From: JAWLDA01 sp041686855
GTDB lineage: Bacteria > Bacillota > Limnochordia > DTU080 > RSA5
Assembly: GCA_041686855.1 (NCBI GenBank)
Contig: JAWLDA010000009.1
Span: 62,001-126,000 of the forward strand
DNA: 64,000 bases
Direction: 5' to 3'
Part shown: positions 9,697 through 19,532 of the stretch, piece after piece
Numbering within the stretch: the first letter of the stretch is position 1
Layout: each line of letters begins with the position of its first letter
Program-made: the position numbers and the translations under genes
The notes under the pieces: model-generated
Told to the model about the DNA's origin: nothing
What the model saw: only the letters and a program-made list of their open reading frames with translations
The model's database searches: none

Positions 9697-9723
9697 ATTA
9701 ACATGGATTAGAGGTTGTGTCAA
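9694..9723 (-). promoter_or_regulatory. Sigma-A-type promoter of the sugar operon
   Basis: On the minus strand a perfect -35 TTGACA (9718-9723), an 18-nt spacer and a -10-like AATGAT (9694-9699). It is placed for transcription of the DUF4838, binding-protein, LacI and possibly qNOR genes, and overlaps the palindromic operator. Confidence 0.6.
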
Positions 9724-9811
9724 TACTTGGTTAATTCCTTTGACTTTAGGCTCATTCATAGGTGCCTTAAAAGTGAACGAACAGGGCGTTGCCGTGGCTC
9801 GCCCGGACGAC

Positions 9812-10579
9812 TTATAGTCGCTGTATGTGCAACCCACCGTCGACATTGATGATCTCTCCAGTGGAATAAGGCAATTCGCCGCAAGCCAGTATGGCTACTG
9901 CCTTGCCAACATCCTCGGGCCTTCCCCAGCGGGCGATGGGGGTGAGCCCTTGGGCAAAAAGAGGGTCAAAACTCTCCCTTACGTTGGCCGTCATGTCGGT
10001 CGCAATAATTCCCGGTCTCACCTCGAAGACCCCGATGCCGTACTCCGCCAAGCGAACCGCAAAGAGTTTGGTCATCATTGTAAGGCCCGCTTTTGAAACG
10101 CAATAATCCCCTAGATTGACGGAGACCGTGTAAGCGGACATCGATCCAATGTTGATAATTTTGGGATGCTCGCCCGCGGACCGCCGAATCATCTCCTGCG
10201 CCACCCGTTGTGTCAGGAAGTACGGCCCCTTGAGGTTCGTGGCAATCAGCTCGTCAAAGCTCTCCTCACTCGCCTCCAAGATGTCTTGCCGCACCTTGGG
10301 GGCTATGCTGGCGTTGTTTACAAGCACGTCGAGGCGCCCAAAGCTATTCAGAGATTCTGTTACTAGGTGTTCGCGATCCGCACCGGCCCCTAGATCAGCC
10401 TTAATAACTACCCCATCACTTCCCCGCTGTCGCACTTCCTGAAGGACCTGACGGGCTGCTTCTTCGTTGCGATTGTAGTTAATGATGATCCTCATCCCGG
10501 CGTCAGCCAGCGCGAGCGCAATCCCCCGCCCAATGCCCCGGCTAGACCCGGTCACCAAAGCAACACGTTCCGCTCCCAT
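9812..10579 (-). CDS. SDR family oxidoreductase (3-ketoacyl-ACP reductase-like)
   Basis: 255 residues from the ATG at 10579, preceded by a GGGGGGAAAA ribosome-binding stretch. Classical short-chain dehydrogenase: TGSSRGIGRG nucleotide motif, NNAS, catalytic Ser in GSMSAY, and the Tyr-x-x-x-Lys pair in YCVSK. It would use NAD(P)H to reduce or oxidise a keto/hydroxy group. The sequence resembles those called 3-ketoacyl-ACP reductase in sugar-uptake loci, so a sugar or sugar-acid substrate is at least as likely as a fatty acyl one. It is separated from the DUF4838 gene by about 170 nt that hold that gene's own promoter. Confidence 0.9.
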   Translation of the reverse strand: MGAERVALVTGSSRGIGRGIALALADAGMRIIINYNRNEEAARQVLQEVRQRGSDGVVIKADLGAGADREHLVTESLNSFGRLDVLVNNASIAPKVRQDILEASEESFDELIATNLKGPYFLTQRVAQEMIRRSAGEHPKIINIGSMSAYTVSVNLGDYCVSKAGLTMMTKLFAVRLAEYGIGVFEVRPGIIATDMTANVRESFDPLFAQGLTPIARWGRPEDVGKAVAILACGELPYSTGEIINVDGGLHIQRL

Positions 10580-10761
10580 GCTTTTCCCCCCCGGTTCAGT
10601 CTCCCTTGCAACTCTGAGCGGCATCAAAACGATGGCGGTAAAGAGTGTGTCCACTTGAGCGTGGGTACTTCGTCATACGGTGAGTTAGTGATATCAAGAT
10701 GTGATCCTTTTCTAAGACCAATTGCCACAGACGCAGGAAAGAATGGACGGCAGAACGTTAA

Positions 10762-11061
10762 CGGGTCAATCTCACTTATTGGACCAAAGTCCCCTTTGAG
10801 TTAGGAGGATGGTATCCCGGCCTCGGCCAGGCGGCAAGTTTGGGTGTCGGCAAGGGGATCATCGAGTTGAAAGGCTTACAATTCACGGGCTGGATCGGAT
10901 GGTTGATGCGAGTAGGCTTTTTCCTCTATTTCATGCCCTCTCGACTGCGGGCATTGCGCGTCATTGCTGATTTTCTGCTGCTGCCGATCACGGGCCGAGA
11001 TTTGACGACCATTGGCGCTCCCCGCGAGGCGCGGCGGGTCGCGGATGACCAATCAGCTTAG
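10762..11061 (+). pseudogene. Remnant of a type II NADH dehydrogenase (C-terminal end only)
   Basis: The plus-strand frame after the stop at 10759 reads like the last 80 or so residues of NDH-2: a QAASLGVGKG segment, FTGWIGWLMR, a membrane-binding hydrophobic stretch, then the RALRVIADFLLLPITGRDL ending. The FAD- and NADH-binding domains are absent and I see no plausible start, so this is a decayed gene fragment. It fills most of the gap between the SDR gene and the secretion locus. The rest of 10580-11269 shows nothing else clear. Confidence 0.6.
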
Positions 11062-11080
11062 CGTACATTTTAGCGTACAT
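11058..11080. repeat. Short direct repeat upstream of the secretion locus
   Basis: Two copies of TTAGCGTACAT (11058-11068 and 11070-11080), 12 nt apart, about 190 nt upstream of the TpsB start. They could be paired protein-binding sites for control of the locus, or chance. Confidence 0.4.
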
Positions 11081-11269
11081 CAAGTCGAACGCTCGGGCTC
11101 TCTGGAGGTAAAGTCCCGCCGAGCAACGATTGATTGGGTCGGCTATGAAATTTGTGGCGTTATAGAACGTTCCGTAAAGGAAATGGTGACCTGCGTGCCA
11201 TAGGGATAACCATTGCCAATTGAGAGCGCTGCCTTCGCTCGTACGGGGAGACGAGAAGGTGAGCAGGCA

Positions 11270-12895
11270 ATGGGGTCGAGGGGTGTGATACGCATGGGTG
11301 CTCCGACGCTTACTAGTCGGCCGGTGTGGTTAACCTTTGTGGCAATAATCGGACTGGCGGTCGCTACGCTGGGTATAGCGGCCGGTCCCCTCGCGGACAT
11401 TGCGATGGCGACGGACCGGCAATCTTCATTTGTCGTAAACGGCTTTCGCTTTAGTGGCAACGCATCGATAGCGTCAGAGACGCTTCAAGGATTGGTAAAG
11501 TCGGCGCGCGGCAAAACGACGAGCATCTCCGACCTTGAGGTACTTGCGGCCCAGATCACAGAGTACTACCGGGCCCAAGGCTATTTGTTGGCACAAGCCT
11601 ACGTGCCCCCGCAAACGATCACCCGCGGAATCGTTCACATCGCGATGGTAGAAGGACGTTACGGAGCAATCTCCGTCAGTGGCGAGCCATCGTTGCGAAC
11701 CGACGTGGTTGAGGCGCACTTGCGACAGTTGCAGCCAGGAAGCGTGGTCATGCGGGGCCCACTCGAACGAGCCACGCTGCTCTTGGCGGCGTTGCCCGGG
11801 GTCGACGCCGAGGCGACATTGAGGGCGGGAGAGGCTCCGGGTACGACGGATCTTGACGTCTCGCTGCGGGACGCGCATCCTCTCAATGGAAGCGTCGTCG
11901 TCGACAACCACGGCGGCCGCGCCTCCGGCCGCTTGCGCGGTGCCGTAAACATTCAATGGAACAACCCGCGAGGCTACGCGGATCAACTCGTTGTGAGTGC
12001 GCTTAGTTCGGGCGCCGGTCTGGGATACGGGCGGATTGCCTACGAGGCACCCGTAAACTATCGTGAGCTGCGCTTGTTGGTCGCTTACGCTGCAAGTGAA
12101 TATGCGTTGGGGGATGTCTTTTCCGGCCTAGGGGCGACCGGCGAATCACGCAGTCTTAATCTTACCTTGCGATACCCGCTCGTTCGATCTGAAGGAGCGG
12201 TGCTTGAGGGTCTCGCGAGCTACTCGGCTTCGACGTTGGCGGATGCGGTGGACGGACTGGATGTGACACATCGCCGCGCGGGCGTGACTCAGGTGGCCTT
12301 TCAGGGAGAGCGCCGATTACCTGCCGGCCTGAATGCTGTTGGCGGGTTAACGCTGGATTCGGGGGTGCTCGAGTTTGAGAACGCGGCGGCCAAGGCGCAG
12401 GATCAGGCGACGGCTCGAACCGAGGGAGCGTACCATCGCGTGGTCGGTAATCTCTCGCTGACCCAGCCGCTGGGGTCAGCGTATAGTCTGAGTGCCGCGA
12501 TCGGTGGCCAATTGGCGTCGAAAAACCTCGATTCCACCGCCAAATTGGCCCTCGGCGGACCCGACGCCATTCGCGCCTACGGCTCGAGCGAAGCGTCGGG
12601 CGACGAGGGGTGGATGGGGCGCGTGGAGCTTCGGCGCGCCTTAACTCTCCCCTGGTTACCCGGCACCATGACCGGTTCGGCCTTTCTGGAGGGTGGCCGC
12701 ATACGGGTTAATAAGACGGTGTGGCCCGGAGCTGGTGCCGTCAATGCTCGTAGCCTCTACGGCGTCGGCGCTGGACTTGCGTGGCGCTGGGGAAGCGTGT
12801 CGACTCAGCTAGCCTACGCGGTACCCGTAGGGGCAATCGATCCCGACCTGGACCGGAATGGCCGGTTGTGGTGGCAAAGCGTTTGGCAGTATTGA
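11270..12895 (+). CDS. Two-partner secretion outer-membrane transporter (TpsB, ShlB/FhaC/HecB family)
   Basis: 541 residues from the ATG at 11270 (AAGGTGAG about 9 nt upstream). A signal peptide ends near IAMA. Then come POTRA-type domains (about residues 45-195; for example a YYRAQGYLLAQAYVPPQ segment) and a C-terminal beta-barrel rich in alternating strands, with the family's LGGPDAIRAYG motif and a terminal aromatic residue (WQSVWQY) as used by the BAM machinery. It should sit in an outer membrane and export the TpsA protein encoded 80 nt downstream. Such transporters need an outer membrane, so the gene is strong evidence for a diderm envelope. Confidence 0.93.
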   Translation: MGSRGVIRMGAPTLTSRPVWLTFVAIIGLAVATLGIAAGPLADIAMATDRQSSFVVNGFRFSGNASIASETLQGLVKSARGKTTSISDLEVLAAQITEYYRAQGYLLAQAYVPPQTITRGIVHIAMVEGRYGAISVSGEPSLRTDVVEAHLRQLQPGSVVMRGPLERATLLLAALPGVDAEATLRAGEAPGTTDLDVSLRDAHPLNGSVVVDNHGGRASGRLRGAVNIQWNNPRGYADQLVVSALSSGAGLGYGRIAYEAPVNYRELRLLVAYAASEYALGDVFSGLGATGESRSLNLTLRYPLVRSEGAVLEGLASYSASTLADAVDGLDVTHRRAGVTQVAFQGERRLPAGLNAVGGLTLDSGVLEFENAAAKAQDQATARTEGAYHRVVGNLSLTQPLGSAYSLSAAIGGQLASKNLDSTAKLALGGPDAIRAYGSSEASGDEGWMGRVELRRALTLPWLPGTMTGSAFLEGGRIRVNKTVWPGAGAVNARSLYGVGAGLAWRWGSVSTQLAYAVPVGAIDPDLDRNGRLWWQSVWQY

Positions 12896-12975
12896 TGCCT
12901 GGCGGTAACTCATCTGTCCTGTCGATCGAATCGATCCATGTCTTGTGAAACCGTGCGAGAGAGGAGAAGACCGAG

Positions 12976-15900
12976 ATGGATGACCGGCGGGATTGGTGCA
13001 TTCCGGGGATAGGGACAGTGTTGCGGAGGTTGGGGCTCAGCCTGAGGCGGTCATGGCGAGCGGGTGCATGGTGTCTTGTGTGCCTGCTCATGATTCATGT
13101 GGCAACAGGGGCTGTATTGGCCTTGCCGCAAGGCGGGATGGTAGCCCACGGCGACGGCGCGATTTCAGTCGATGAGACCGCAATGACCGTCTCGCAGGGG
13201 AGTCACAGACTAATTATTGACTGGCATTCGTTTGGTGTCGATTCCAGTGAATCCGTCGTCTTTCACCAACCAAGCTCCAGGGCGATTGCGCTCAATCGCG
13301 TCGTAGGGCGCGAACCCAGTGACATCCACGGGAGCCTGACGGCCAATGGCCAGGTCTTTCTCCTCAATCCAAACGGCATCCTATTTGGCCGAGGAGCAAA
13401 GGTCAACGTCGGCGGGCTGCTCGCCTCGACGTTTGCGCTAAGCAACGAGGCGTTTTTGGCGGGGGATTTCCGTTTGGCTGACGTGAACGGGGCCGTCGTC
13501 GTCAACGAAGGAGAGATCAAATCGGCGCCAGGCGGGTACGTGGCCTTGGTGAGCCGACGCGTCGACGTGTCGGACGATGGCGAGATCACCGCTCCGGGCG
13601 GAGATGTGGCGCTGGCAGCCGGCGGAGCGGTCCAATTGCTGCTTGGCGCTGAAGGTCTACTCAAGGCGGAAGTGGATGAGGCAGCGATAGGCGCCCAGGT
13701 AAATCACGGGGGCGTCATCACGGCGGACGGGGGAATGGTGCTCCTCAGCGCCGACGCCGGCGATGCTCTCGTCGACACGGTCGTGAATCACGAAGGAATG
13801 ATTCGGGCGCAAACCGTCGCCAACGAGGGTGGCGCTATATACCTTTTAGGCGGTGTAGAGGGCGGCACCGTGCGAGTGGCGGGGAGTCTTGACGCCTCGG
13901 CACCTGCAGGAGGTGACGGCGGCTTCATCGAGACGTCGGGCGCCATTGTAATGGTAGAGGGTAGTCCGACCGTGACCACTGCCGCGGCTCGTGGAAAGAC
14001 CGGTACGTGGCTCATCGACCCGACGGATTTCATCGTGGGGACCGGCGGCAACATCACGGGCGAGGCGCTGGGGGAGAGCCTGGAACGTACCGATGTCACG
14101 TTGGAGACGGCGGCCGCTGCCGGGGGCCTCGGGGATATCTCTGTCAACGAAGACGTTTCTTGGAGCAGCGACAGCACATTGACGCTACTGGCACATCGAA
14201 ATATCGCCATTAATGCGGACGTGACGAGCGCCAGCGGAGGCAGTGTTTCCCTGAGGGCGGACAGCGACGCCGACGGGAGCGGTTCGGTGACGTTCGGCGA
14301 CGATGCCTTTATCTCAATGGTCGACGGAATCGTTTCGATTTACTATCAGCCGGTAGCCTACGATGATCCTGTATCCAAGTCCGACGTGAGCGGAAATCCG
14401 TTTGTTCCGTTTGTATCCGACGGCGATCTCACCGCTTACATGCTGGTGTACGACGTCGAAGACCTCCAAGCCATGAGGAAGAACTCGGCGGGAATTTACG
14501 CTCTTGCTGCCGACATTGACGCCCAGGCTACAAGAGATTGGGACTCAGGGGCGGGCTTTGAGCCTATCGGAACCAACACCACTCCCTTTTCGGGTGTTCT
14601 TAACGGCTTAGATCACGCGGTCCACGGGCTTTACATTGACCGGCCGGACCTCGAACGCGTGGGTCTTTTCGGCGTCGTGGACTCCGGTGGCCATGTGCAG
14701 CGGCTCGGCTTGACGGACCTCGACGTCACGGGTGGCGAAAGTGGAACGGGCGGACTTGCGGGCGAGTCGCGCGGTAGCCTTAACGACGTGTATGTTACGG
14801 GTCGGGTGCGCGGAACGGATGTGGTGGGCGGCATTGCCGGGGGGAACGCCGGCACGATCATGGACGCGTTCAATTGGAGCGACGTCGGTGCGATGAGCCT
14901 TGGCGGCCCTCCGATCAGTGAGCCGCCGGACACGGACGGGTCATCGAGCTCTGGGTCGGTGAGTGTCGGAGGCGGCGCCTACGTGGGTGGCCTGGCCGGA
15001 AAGAATGATGGCGTCATTCGTAGAGCGTACAATTCCGGTGACGTGACCGGTGGGATGTATTTGGGGGGCATCGCCGGGTCCAACGCCGGGGATATTGCGC
15101 AGGTGTACAACTCCGGTGGAGTGGGCGGATCGTTGACCCTGCCTTCCATCCCCAGACCAGGTGAGAGCGTCAGTGGGAGCGTCGACGTCTCATTCGATGT
15201 CTCATTCGTAGGAGGCCTTGAGGGTTCGGGTAGTCGCCTTGATGATCCGATCGACGGCGTGATCGAGAGCTCGGCTGAGTACGTCGGCGGGCTGGTCGGG
15301 CGCAATTCGGTGGATGGCGTCGTAAGCACGGCCTACAACATTGGATCGGTGCGCGGCACCGCGCATGTCGGTGGCGCAGCGGGGACGAACGACGGCGTTA
15401 TCTCTGTGGTGTACAGTTCCGGGGCAGTAGACGGGGAGACTCTTACCGGTGGCCTGGTTGGTGCTCAACAAGGGGAGCTCCGCGATTCCTATTGGGACGT
15501 GGGTACGGCTAACCAGGTTTTGGGTGTGGGCTCGGGTTCGGACGGAAGCGCGCTCGGAATGACCACACAGCAACTGATGATTCGGTCGACGTATACCAAT
15601 TCCGGGACACGCTGGGATTTCGCGGACGATTGGTTCATGATCGAAGGCGAGACGCGTCCCTTTTTACGGATGGAACACCAGACGGAGATCCGCAACGCCC
15701 ACCAATTGCAGCTGATGGCGGTCAACCTTGACGGAGAGTACACGATGGTAAACGATATCGACCTCGGCGCTGCTCTGATCCTTCCGGGAGGGATGTGGGA
15801 CGCCTCCGGTTTTGTGCCGGTGGGATCGACGTCCCAGGCGTTTCGCGGGGCGTTCGACGGCGGGGGTCGTACCATCGACGGACTCACGATTGACCGGTCG

Positions 15901-18468
15901 GCATTAGATGGTGTGGGTCTATTCGGTGCGATCGACTCCTCTCTCGGGAGCGTGCGTAATGTCGGCCTGACCGACGTAGACATCGTGGGGCGCGAGTACG
16001 TGGGCGCTTTGGCAGGATGGAGCCGAGTCGACGTGAGCAGTGTGTACAGTACGGGCCAAGTGCGTGGCGATGGGACGGTAGGCGGACTCGTCGGCTACCA
16101 CGCTCCATTTTTCGAAATCGCTCAGTCGTACAGCGACGCGCTGGTAGCAGGCAACGAGTATGTAGGCGGACTCATCGGCTCAAACGATGGGAGGCTCAAC
16201 CAGGTCTTCGCTACGGGAGCGGTGTACGGCACGCTCTCTGCCGGCGGTCTCGCAGGATCGAACAACGGTGAAATCGTGTTGGCGTACAGCACAGGACCGG
16301 TGGGTGGCGGTGGCTGGGTCGGAGGGCTCGTCGGCGAGAATGAAGGGATCATCGAGCATGCATATAGCGCCGGAACGCTTTCACGCTTTGGTGTGGTCGG
16401 TGGTCTGGTAGGCTTGGCGGGCGAAGGATCCACCGTGGAATCCGCCTATTGGGACGTTGAGACCTCTGACGTCGATGGTGCGTTTGGGAGTGATTCGGGC
16501 TACGCACACAATGTGGGTGGTAAACCTACGTGGGATCTGCAAGATGCACAAAACCCCATATTTGGGCTGTGGGATTTCCAGGTCTGGGGCGTTGACGACG
16601 CACACAGTTATCCGTATTTTAGGTGGCGTTTCCCCGAAGGCCCCTCGGTCGTCTCGGGCCGCGTTGCCGGAGTGAGCACCGGCCAAAGGAATCTCGGCGT
16701 CGACGTGGCGGTGGACGGCGAGCACTTCGGCGCCGCCTATACCGGGGCAAACGGGGTTTACTACAAAGCGATCGATCCCGTGATCGACGCAGAAAGCGCC
16801 GTCTTGGTTTGGTTAAACGGGACGCGCTCTTGGGCTGAGTCGGGCTCGATTCGCGATGAAGTCGGGGAGTGGGGAAACACGCTCGGCCACACCGCTTTGG
16901 ACATTTCTGCCGGTTGGGTGCGCGTCGGGACGAGGAAAGAGGCGTTCAGCGAGACCGTTACAGATGTCATTCAGCGGGCGAAGGGTAGTACCTTGCCCGA
17001 CGATGGCATGATTCGCTTCTTCACGGTCGGAAGCGAGTTTCGGGTAACACCGGACGCGAATCTGGAAGTGGTGGCGACGGCTGACGACATCGTTCTTGAT
17101 CAACCCTTGACGGCAAAGGGTTTAAAAGTGACGGCATCCAAGCGTCTCACGGTGGCAGATGCGATGACCGCGACCGACGGTCCCGTAACGCTCCATGCAT
17201 TTGACGACTTGACGCTCTCCGCGGAGGCGAGCGTCGGTGGCTCTGCCTCGGATGTCGCGATTGTGCTCTCTGCAGGCGGTGAATTCGTTAATCACGGTGG
17301 TGCAGACGTACTCGATCCGACGGGTGGAGGTCGATGGCTTGTCTTTGCGGCCGATCCCGCTTTGAGTGAGTTTGGCGGGTTGGATAGTGGAAATACGGCA
17401 ATTTGGGGCCGGCCGTTCAACCCATTTGGCCCCAGTGCGCCTAGCGTGGCTGCGGCAGGGAATCGTTATCTTTTTGCCGTGAAGCCGACCATCACCGTCT
17501 CGTCGATAAATCTCGAAAAGACCTACGGCGACATGCTGGAAGACGGGGCCTTAGCGAGCGCGTACGTTGTCGACGTGCCGGAGACCGGTGTTGCCGGCGC
17601 CTTTCTCTCCCATGGACGAGACGAAGCGTACAGTGGGGCTCCTCGGTTGCATTCGGACGGTGCAGCGTCGAATGCGCCCGTTGTCGAGAGCCCGTATGTG
17701 ATCTCAGTTTCGCAAGGTAATCTTACATCGTCGGCGGGATACGGGTTCCAGTTAGTCGACAAGGGTCGGCTGACAGTCAACCCGAGGGCGCTGAGAATTA
17801 CGGGTTTGCGAGTGAGCGAGAAAGCGTACGACGGAACGACGACTGCCACGCTGCTCACGAATGGGGTGAAACTATCTGGTGCGCGGGTGCATGACGATGT
17901 CACTTTGGACGTCAGCGCGGCCATGGCGAGGTTTACCGAGACCGATGCGGCTGAGTCGGTACCGGTCACCGTGACAGGCCTGGGATTGTCGGGAAGCGAC
18001 AGCTCTAACTACACCTTGATCCAGCCTGCCGGTTTTAAAGCTGCCATCAAACCGACTTCTCTCATTGTGCAAGCCCACGATGCATTCCGGTCGACGGATG
18101 CTCCCAATCCCGATTTTACGTTTGGTTATCACGGATTTGTAGGGGGCGACGGTCCGGAGGTTGTGACGGGCGACGCGATGCTGGCGACCACCGCGAGAGA
18201 GACCTCTCCACCTGGGAGGTACCTGATCGCCTTTACTGGGGCGACGTTGACGGCAAAAAACTACGTCATTCGATACGAGCCCGGTGTCCTGACCGTGGTG
18301 GCGCCAAAGACGCGCCCACCTGTGCCTGAGCCTGAATGTCGAGGGGGCGTCGGTGGTGGCTTCCCCTTTTCAAACGGAACTCTTTCTTTGACTGGCGGGA
18401 TCGACTGTGGCGGTGCCTCCGGTGGGGGCGGGTCGGCAGAATCGTTGATCAGGCGGGGAGATCTGTGA
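12976..18468 (+). CDS. Filamentous-haemagglutinin-type exoprotein (TpsA) with GLUG and YDG/MBG repeats
   Basis: 1830 residues. A long basic N-terminus and signal peptide (cleavage near VLALPQ) precede the TPS secretion domain with FLLNPNGILFG near residue 131. Then follows a beta-helical region with many GLUG-type repeats of the pattern VGGLVGxN (about residues 590-1155), an Ig-like stretch, and C-terminal YDG/MBG modules (KAYDGTTTATL near 1615). The last 40 residues are glycine-rich with a cysteine pair. It should be exported through the TpsB barrel encoded just upstream and act at the cell surface as an adhesin or matrix fibre. The repeats suggest a stalk. Nothing marks a toxin domain at the C-terminus. 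Confidence 0.92.
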   Translation: MDDRRDWCIPGIGTVLRRLGLSLRRSWRAGAWCLVCLLMIHVATGAVLALPQGGMVAHGDGAISVDETAMTVSQGSHRLIIDWHSFGVDSSESVVFHQPSSRAIALNRVVGREPSDIHGSLTANGQVFLLNPNGILFGRGAKVNVGGLLASTFALSNEAFLAGDFRLADVNGAVVVNEGEIKSAPGGYVALVSRRVDVSDDGEITAPGGDVALAAGGAVQLLLGAEGLLKAEVDEAAIGAQVNHGGVITADGGMVLLSADAGDALVDTVVNHEGMIRAQTVANEGGAIYLLGGVEGGTVRVAGSLDASAPAGGDGGFIETSGAIVMVEGSPTVTTAAARGKTGTWLIDPTDFIVGTGGNITGEALGESLERTDVTLETAAAAGGLGDISVNEDVSWSSDSTLTLLAHRNIAINADVTSASGGSVSLRADSDADGSGSVTFGDDAFISMVDGIVSIYYQPVAYDDPVSKSDVSGNPFVPFVSDGDLTAYMLVYDVEDLQAMRKNSAGIYALAADIDAQATRDWDSGAGFEPIGTNTTPFSGVLNGLDHAVHGLYIDRPDLERVGLFGVVDSGGHVQRLGLTDLDVTGGESGTGGLAGESRGSLNDVYVTGRVRGTDVVGGIAGGNAGTIMDAFNWSDVGAMSLGGPPISEPPDTDGSSSSGSVSVGGGAYVGGLAGKNDGVIRRAYNSGDVTGGMYLGGIAGSNAGDIAQVYNSGGVGGSLTLPSIPRPGESVSGSVDVSFDVSFVGGLEGSGSRLDDPIDGVIESSAEYVGGLVGRNSVDGVVSTAYNIGSVRGTAHVGGAAGTNDGVISVVYSSGAVDGETLTGGLVGAQQGELRDSYWDVGTANQVLGVGSGSDGSALGMTTQQLMIRSTYTNSGTRWDFADDWFMIEGETRPFLRMEHQTEIRNAHQLQLMAVNLDGEYTMVNDIDLGAALILPGGMWDASGFVPVGSTSQAFRGAFDGGGRTIDGLTIDRSALDGVGLFGAIDSSLGSVRNVGLTDVDIVGREYVGALAGWSRVDVSSVYSTGQVRGDGTVGGLVGYHAPFFEIAQSYSDALVAGNEYVGGLIGSNDGRLNQVFATGAVYGTLSAGGLAGSNNGEIVLAYSTGPVGGGGWVGGLVGENEGIIEHAYSAGTLSRFGVVGGLVGLAGEGSTVESAYWDVETSDVDGAFGSDSGYAHNVGGKPTWDLQDAQNPIFGLWDFQVWGVDDAHSYPYFRWRFPEGPSVVSGRVAGVSTGQRNLGVDVAVDGEHFGAAYTGANGVYYKAIDPVIDAESAVLVWLNGTRSWAESGSIRDEVGEWGNTLGHTALDISAGWVRVGTRKEAFSETVTDVIQRAKGSTLPDDGMIRFFTVGSEFRVTPDANLEVVATADDIVLDQPLTAKGLKVTASKRLTVADAMTATDGPVTLHAFDDLTLSAEASVGGSASDVAIVLSAGGEFVNHGGADVLDPTGGGRWLVFAADPALSEFGGLDSGNTAIWGRPFNPFGPSAPSVAAAGNRYLFAVKPTITVSSINLEKTYGDMLEDGALASAYVVDVPETGVAGAFLSHGRDEAYSGAPRLHSDGAASNAPVVESPYVISVSQGNLTSSAGYGFQLVDKGRLTVNPRALRITGLRVSEKAYDGTTTATLLTNGVKLSGARVHDDVTLDVSAAMARFTETDAAESVPVTVTGLGLSGSDSSNYTLIQPAGFKAAIKPTSLIVQAHDAFRSTDAPNPDFTFGYHGFVGGDGPEVVTGDAMLATTARETSPPGRYLIAFTGATLTAKNYVIRYEPGVLTVVAPKTRPPVPEPECRGGVGGGFPFSNGTLSLTGGIDCGGASGGGGSAESLIRRGDL

Positions 18469-18658
18469 TTTGGGCGATTTCCGTCGCAATTGGGATAGCA
18501 CGATATTATATGGCGGATCTCGGCGACAGGATGACGATGCGCTGTCATCGATTGCTCTTCAATTGCATTCATAACAGGAGATAGCGGATTGCCTAGAAGT
18601 CTAATTTGGAAGAAGTCGTTCGAGTGAACGAATACCACGAAATTGGGGTGCAAGTAAG

Positions 18659-19489
18659 ATGAAAGCGATCTCTCACCGCTGCCTAACCGGCAGAAGTCTA
18701 CGCGTAGTAGCCGTCGTATGCATAATGTGGTTCGGCATTTCACCTATTGGTTCGGCGGACATGCGACTGGTTAGTGAGGCGCAAGGAGAAAGAAGCGAGA
18801 TGTTACTCAAAGAGAATCAGATTTCCATTCCGTCGGCAGACGGTAGCCAGATGATGATCGAGTGCGGCACGGGGGAGATGACCTTCGTCGCCCCAGCTTC
18901 CGTCAAGCGTTACTGGAAGGGTACTATTGACGAGTTTCAGAGTGCCCTGGGGGGAATGTTCGGTCAAGCCCAAGGTGCCGGTGGAGGCATGCCCGACATG
19001 GGCAAGGCGTTGGGGGGCCTCTTTGGCGGGGAGTCCGACGACCCTGACGAGCTCAACGTTAGGGTAACGAAAGTGGGCGACGAGACCATCGCAGGGTACG
19101 AATCCGAGCACTATCTTGTTGAGACGGGTGACGGCAACGACTGGGAGACGTACGAGGAAATCTGGATCTCCGGCGATTTGCTGCGTGACGTGTTGACGGA
19201 GGTAGGAGAATGTATCGAGATGGCGCTGAGTTTGGGCCAGGAGTTGTCGACAATGGGTCCCAGCGGTATGGCCGACGTCACTGCGGTTTTGGCGTCTCCT
19301 GATTATCAAGCGCTTTTTGGTCGTGGCTACCCTGTCCGCAGTGAGCGGACGATGCAGATGTTTGGCATGACGATGGATATGAGCACCGAGGTCGTCGAGG
19401 TAAATGATGACTCAATTCCTGACAGCGCATTCGACGTTCCTTCAGGATACCAGCGGGCCGAATCCCCGTTTGAACTCTTTGGAATGTAA
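18659..19489 (+). CDS. Exported DUF4412-like protein
   Basis: 276 residues with a signal peptide ending near GSAD. The body has the pattern of DUF4412 proteins: VTKVGDETIAGYESEHYLV near residue 140 and a terminal DSAFDVPSGYQ motif. A Met/Gly-rich stretch lies in the middle (about 100-120). Function of the family is unknown; members are exported and probably bind a hydrophobic or lipid ligand. The ATG has only a weak ribosome site. It follows the TpsA gene by 190 nt, a gap that holds a small hairpin (CGTTC/GAACG near 18619-18632), and starts a group of four exported-protein genes on the same strand. Confidence 0.7.
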   Translation: MKAISHRCLTGRSLRVVAVVCIMWFGISPIGSADMRLVSEAQGERSEMLLKENQISIPSADGSQMMIECGTGEMTFVAPASVKRYWKGTIDEFQSALGGMFGQAQGAGGGMPDMGKALGGLFGGESDDPDELNVRVTKVGDETIAGYESEHYLVETGDGNDWETYEEIWISGDLLRDVLTEVGECIEMALSLGQELSTMGPSGMADVTAVLASPDYQALFGRGYPVRSERTMQMFGMTMDMSTEVVEVNDDSIPDSAFDVPSGYQRAESPFELFGM

Positions 19490-19532
19490 TCGGGCTTGGG
19501 GATAGCGTCGCGAGCGATCAAGGAGGGTCCAT

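Noticed and set aside
11141..11270. Riboswitch in the TpsB leader (c-di-GMP type)
   Set aside because: A few short matches such as AACCATTGCC were seen, but the conserved core and paired stems are missing.
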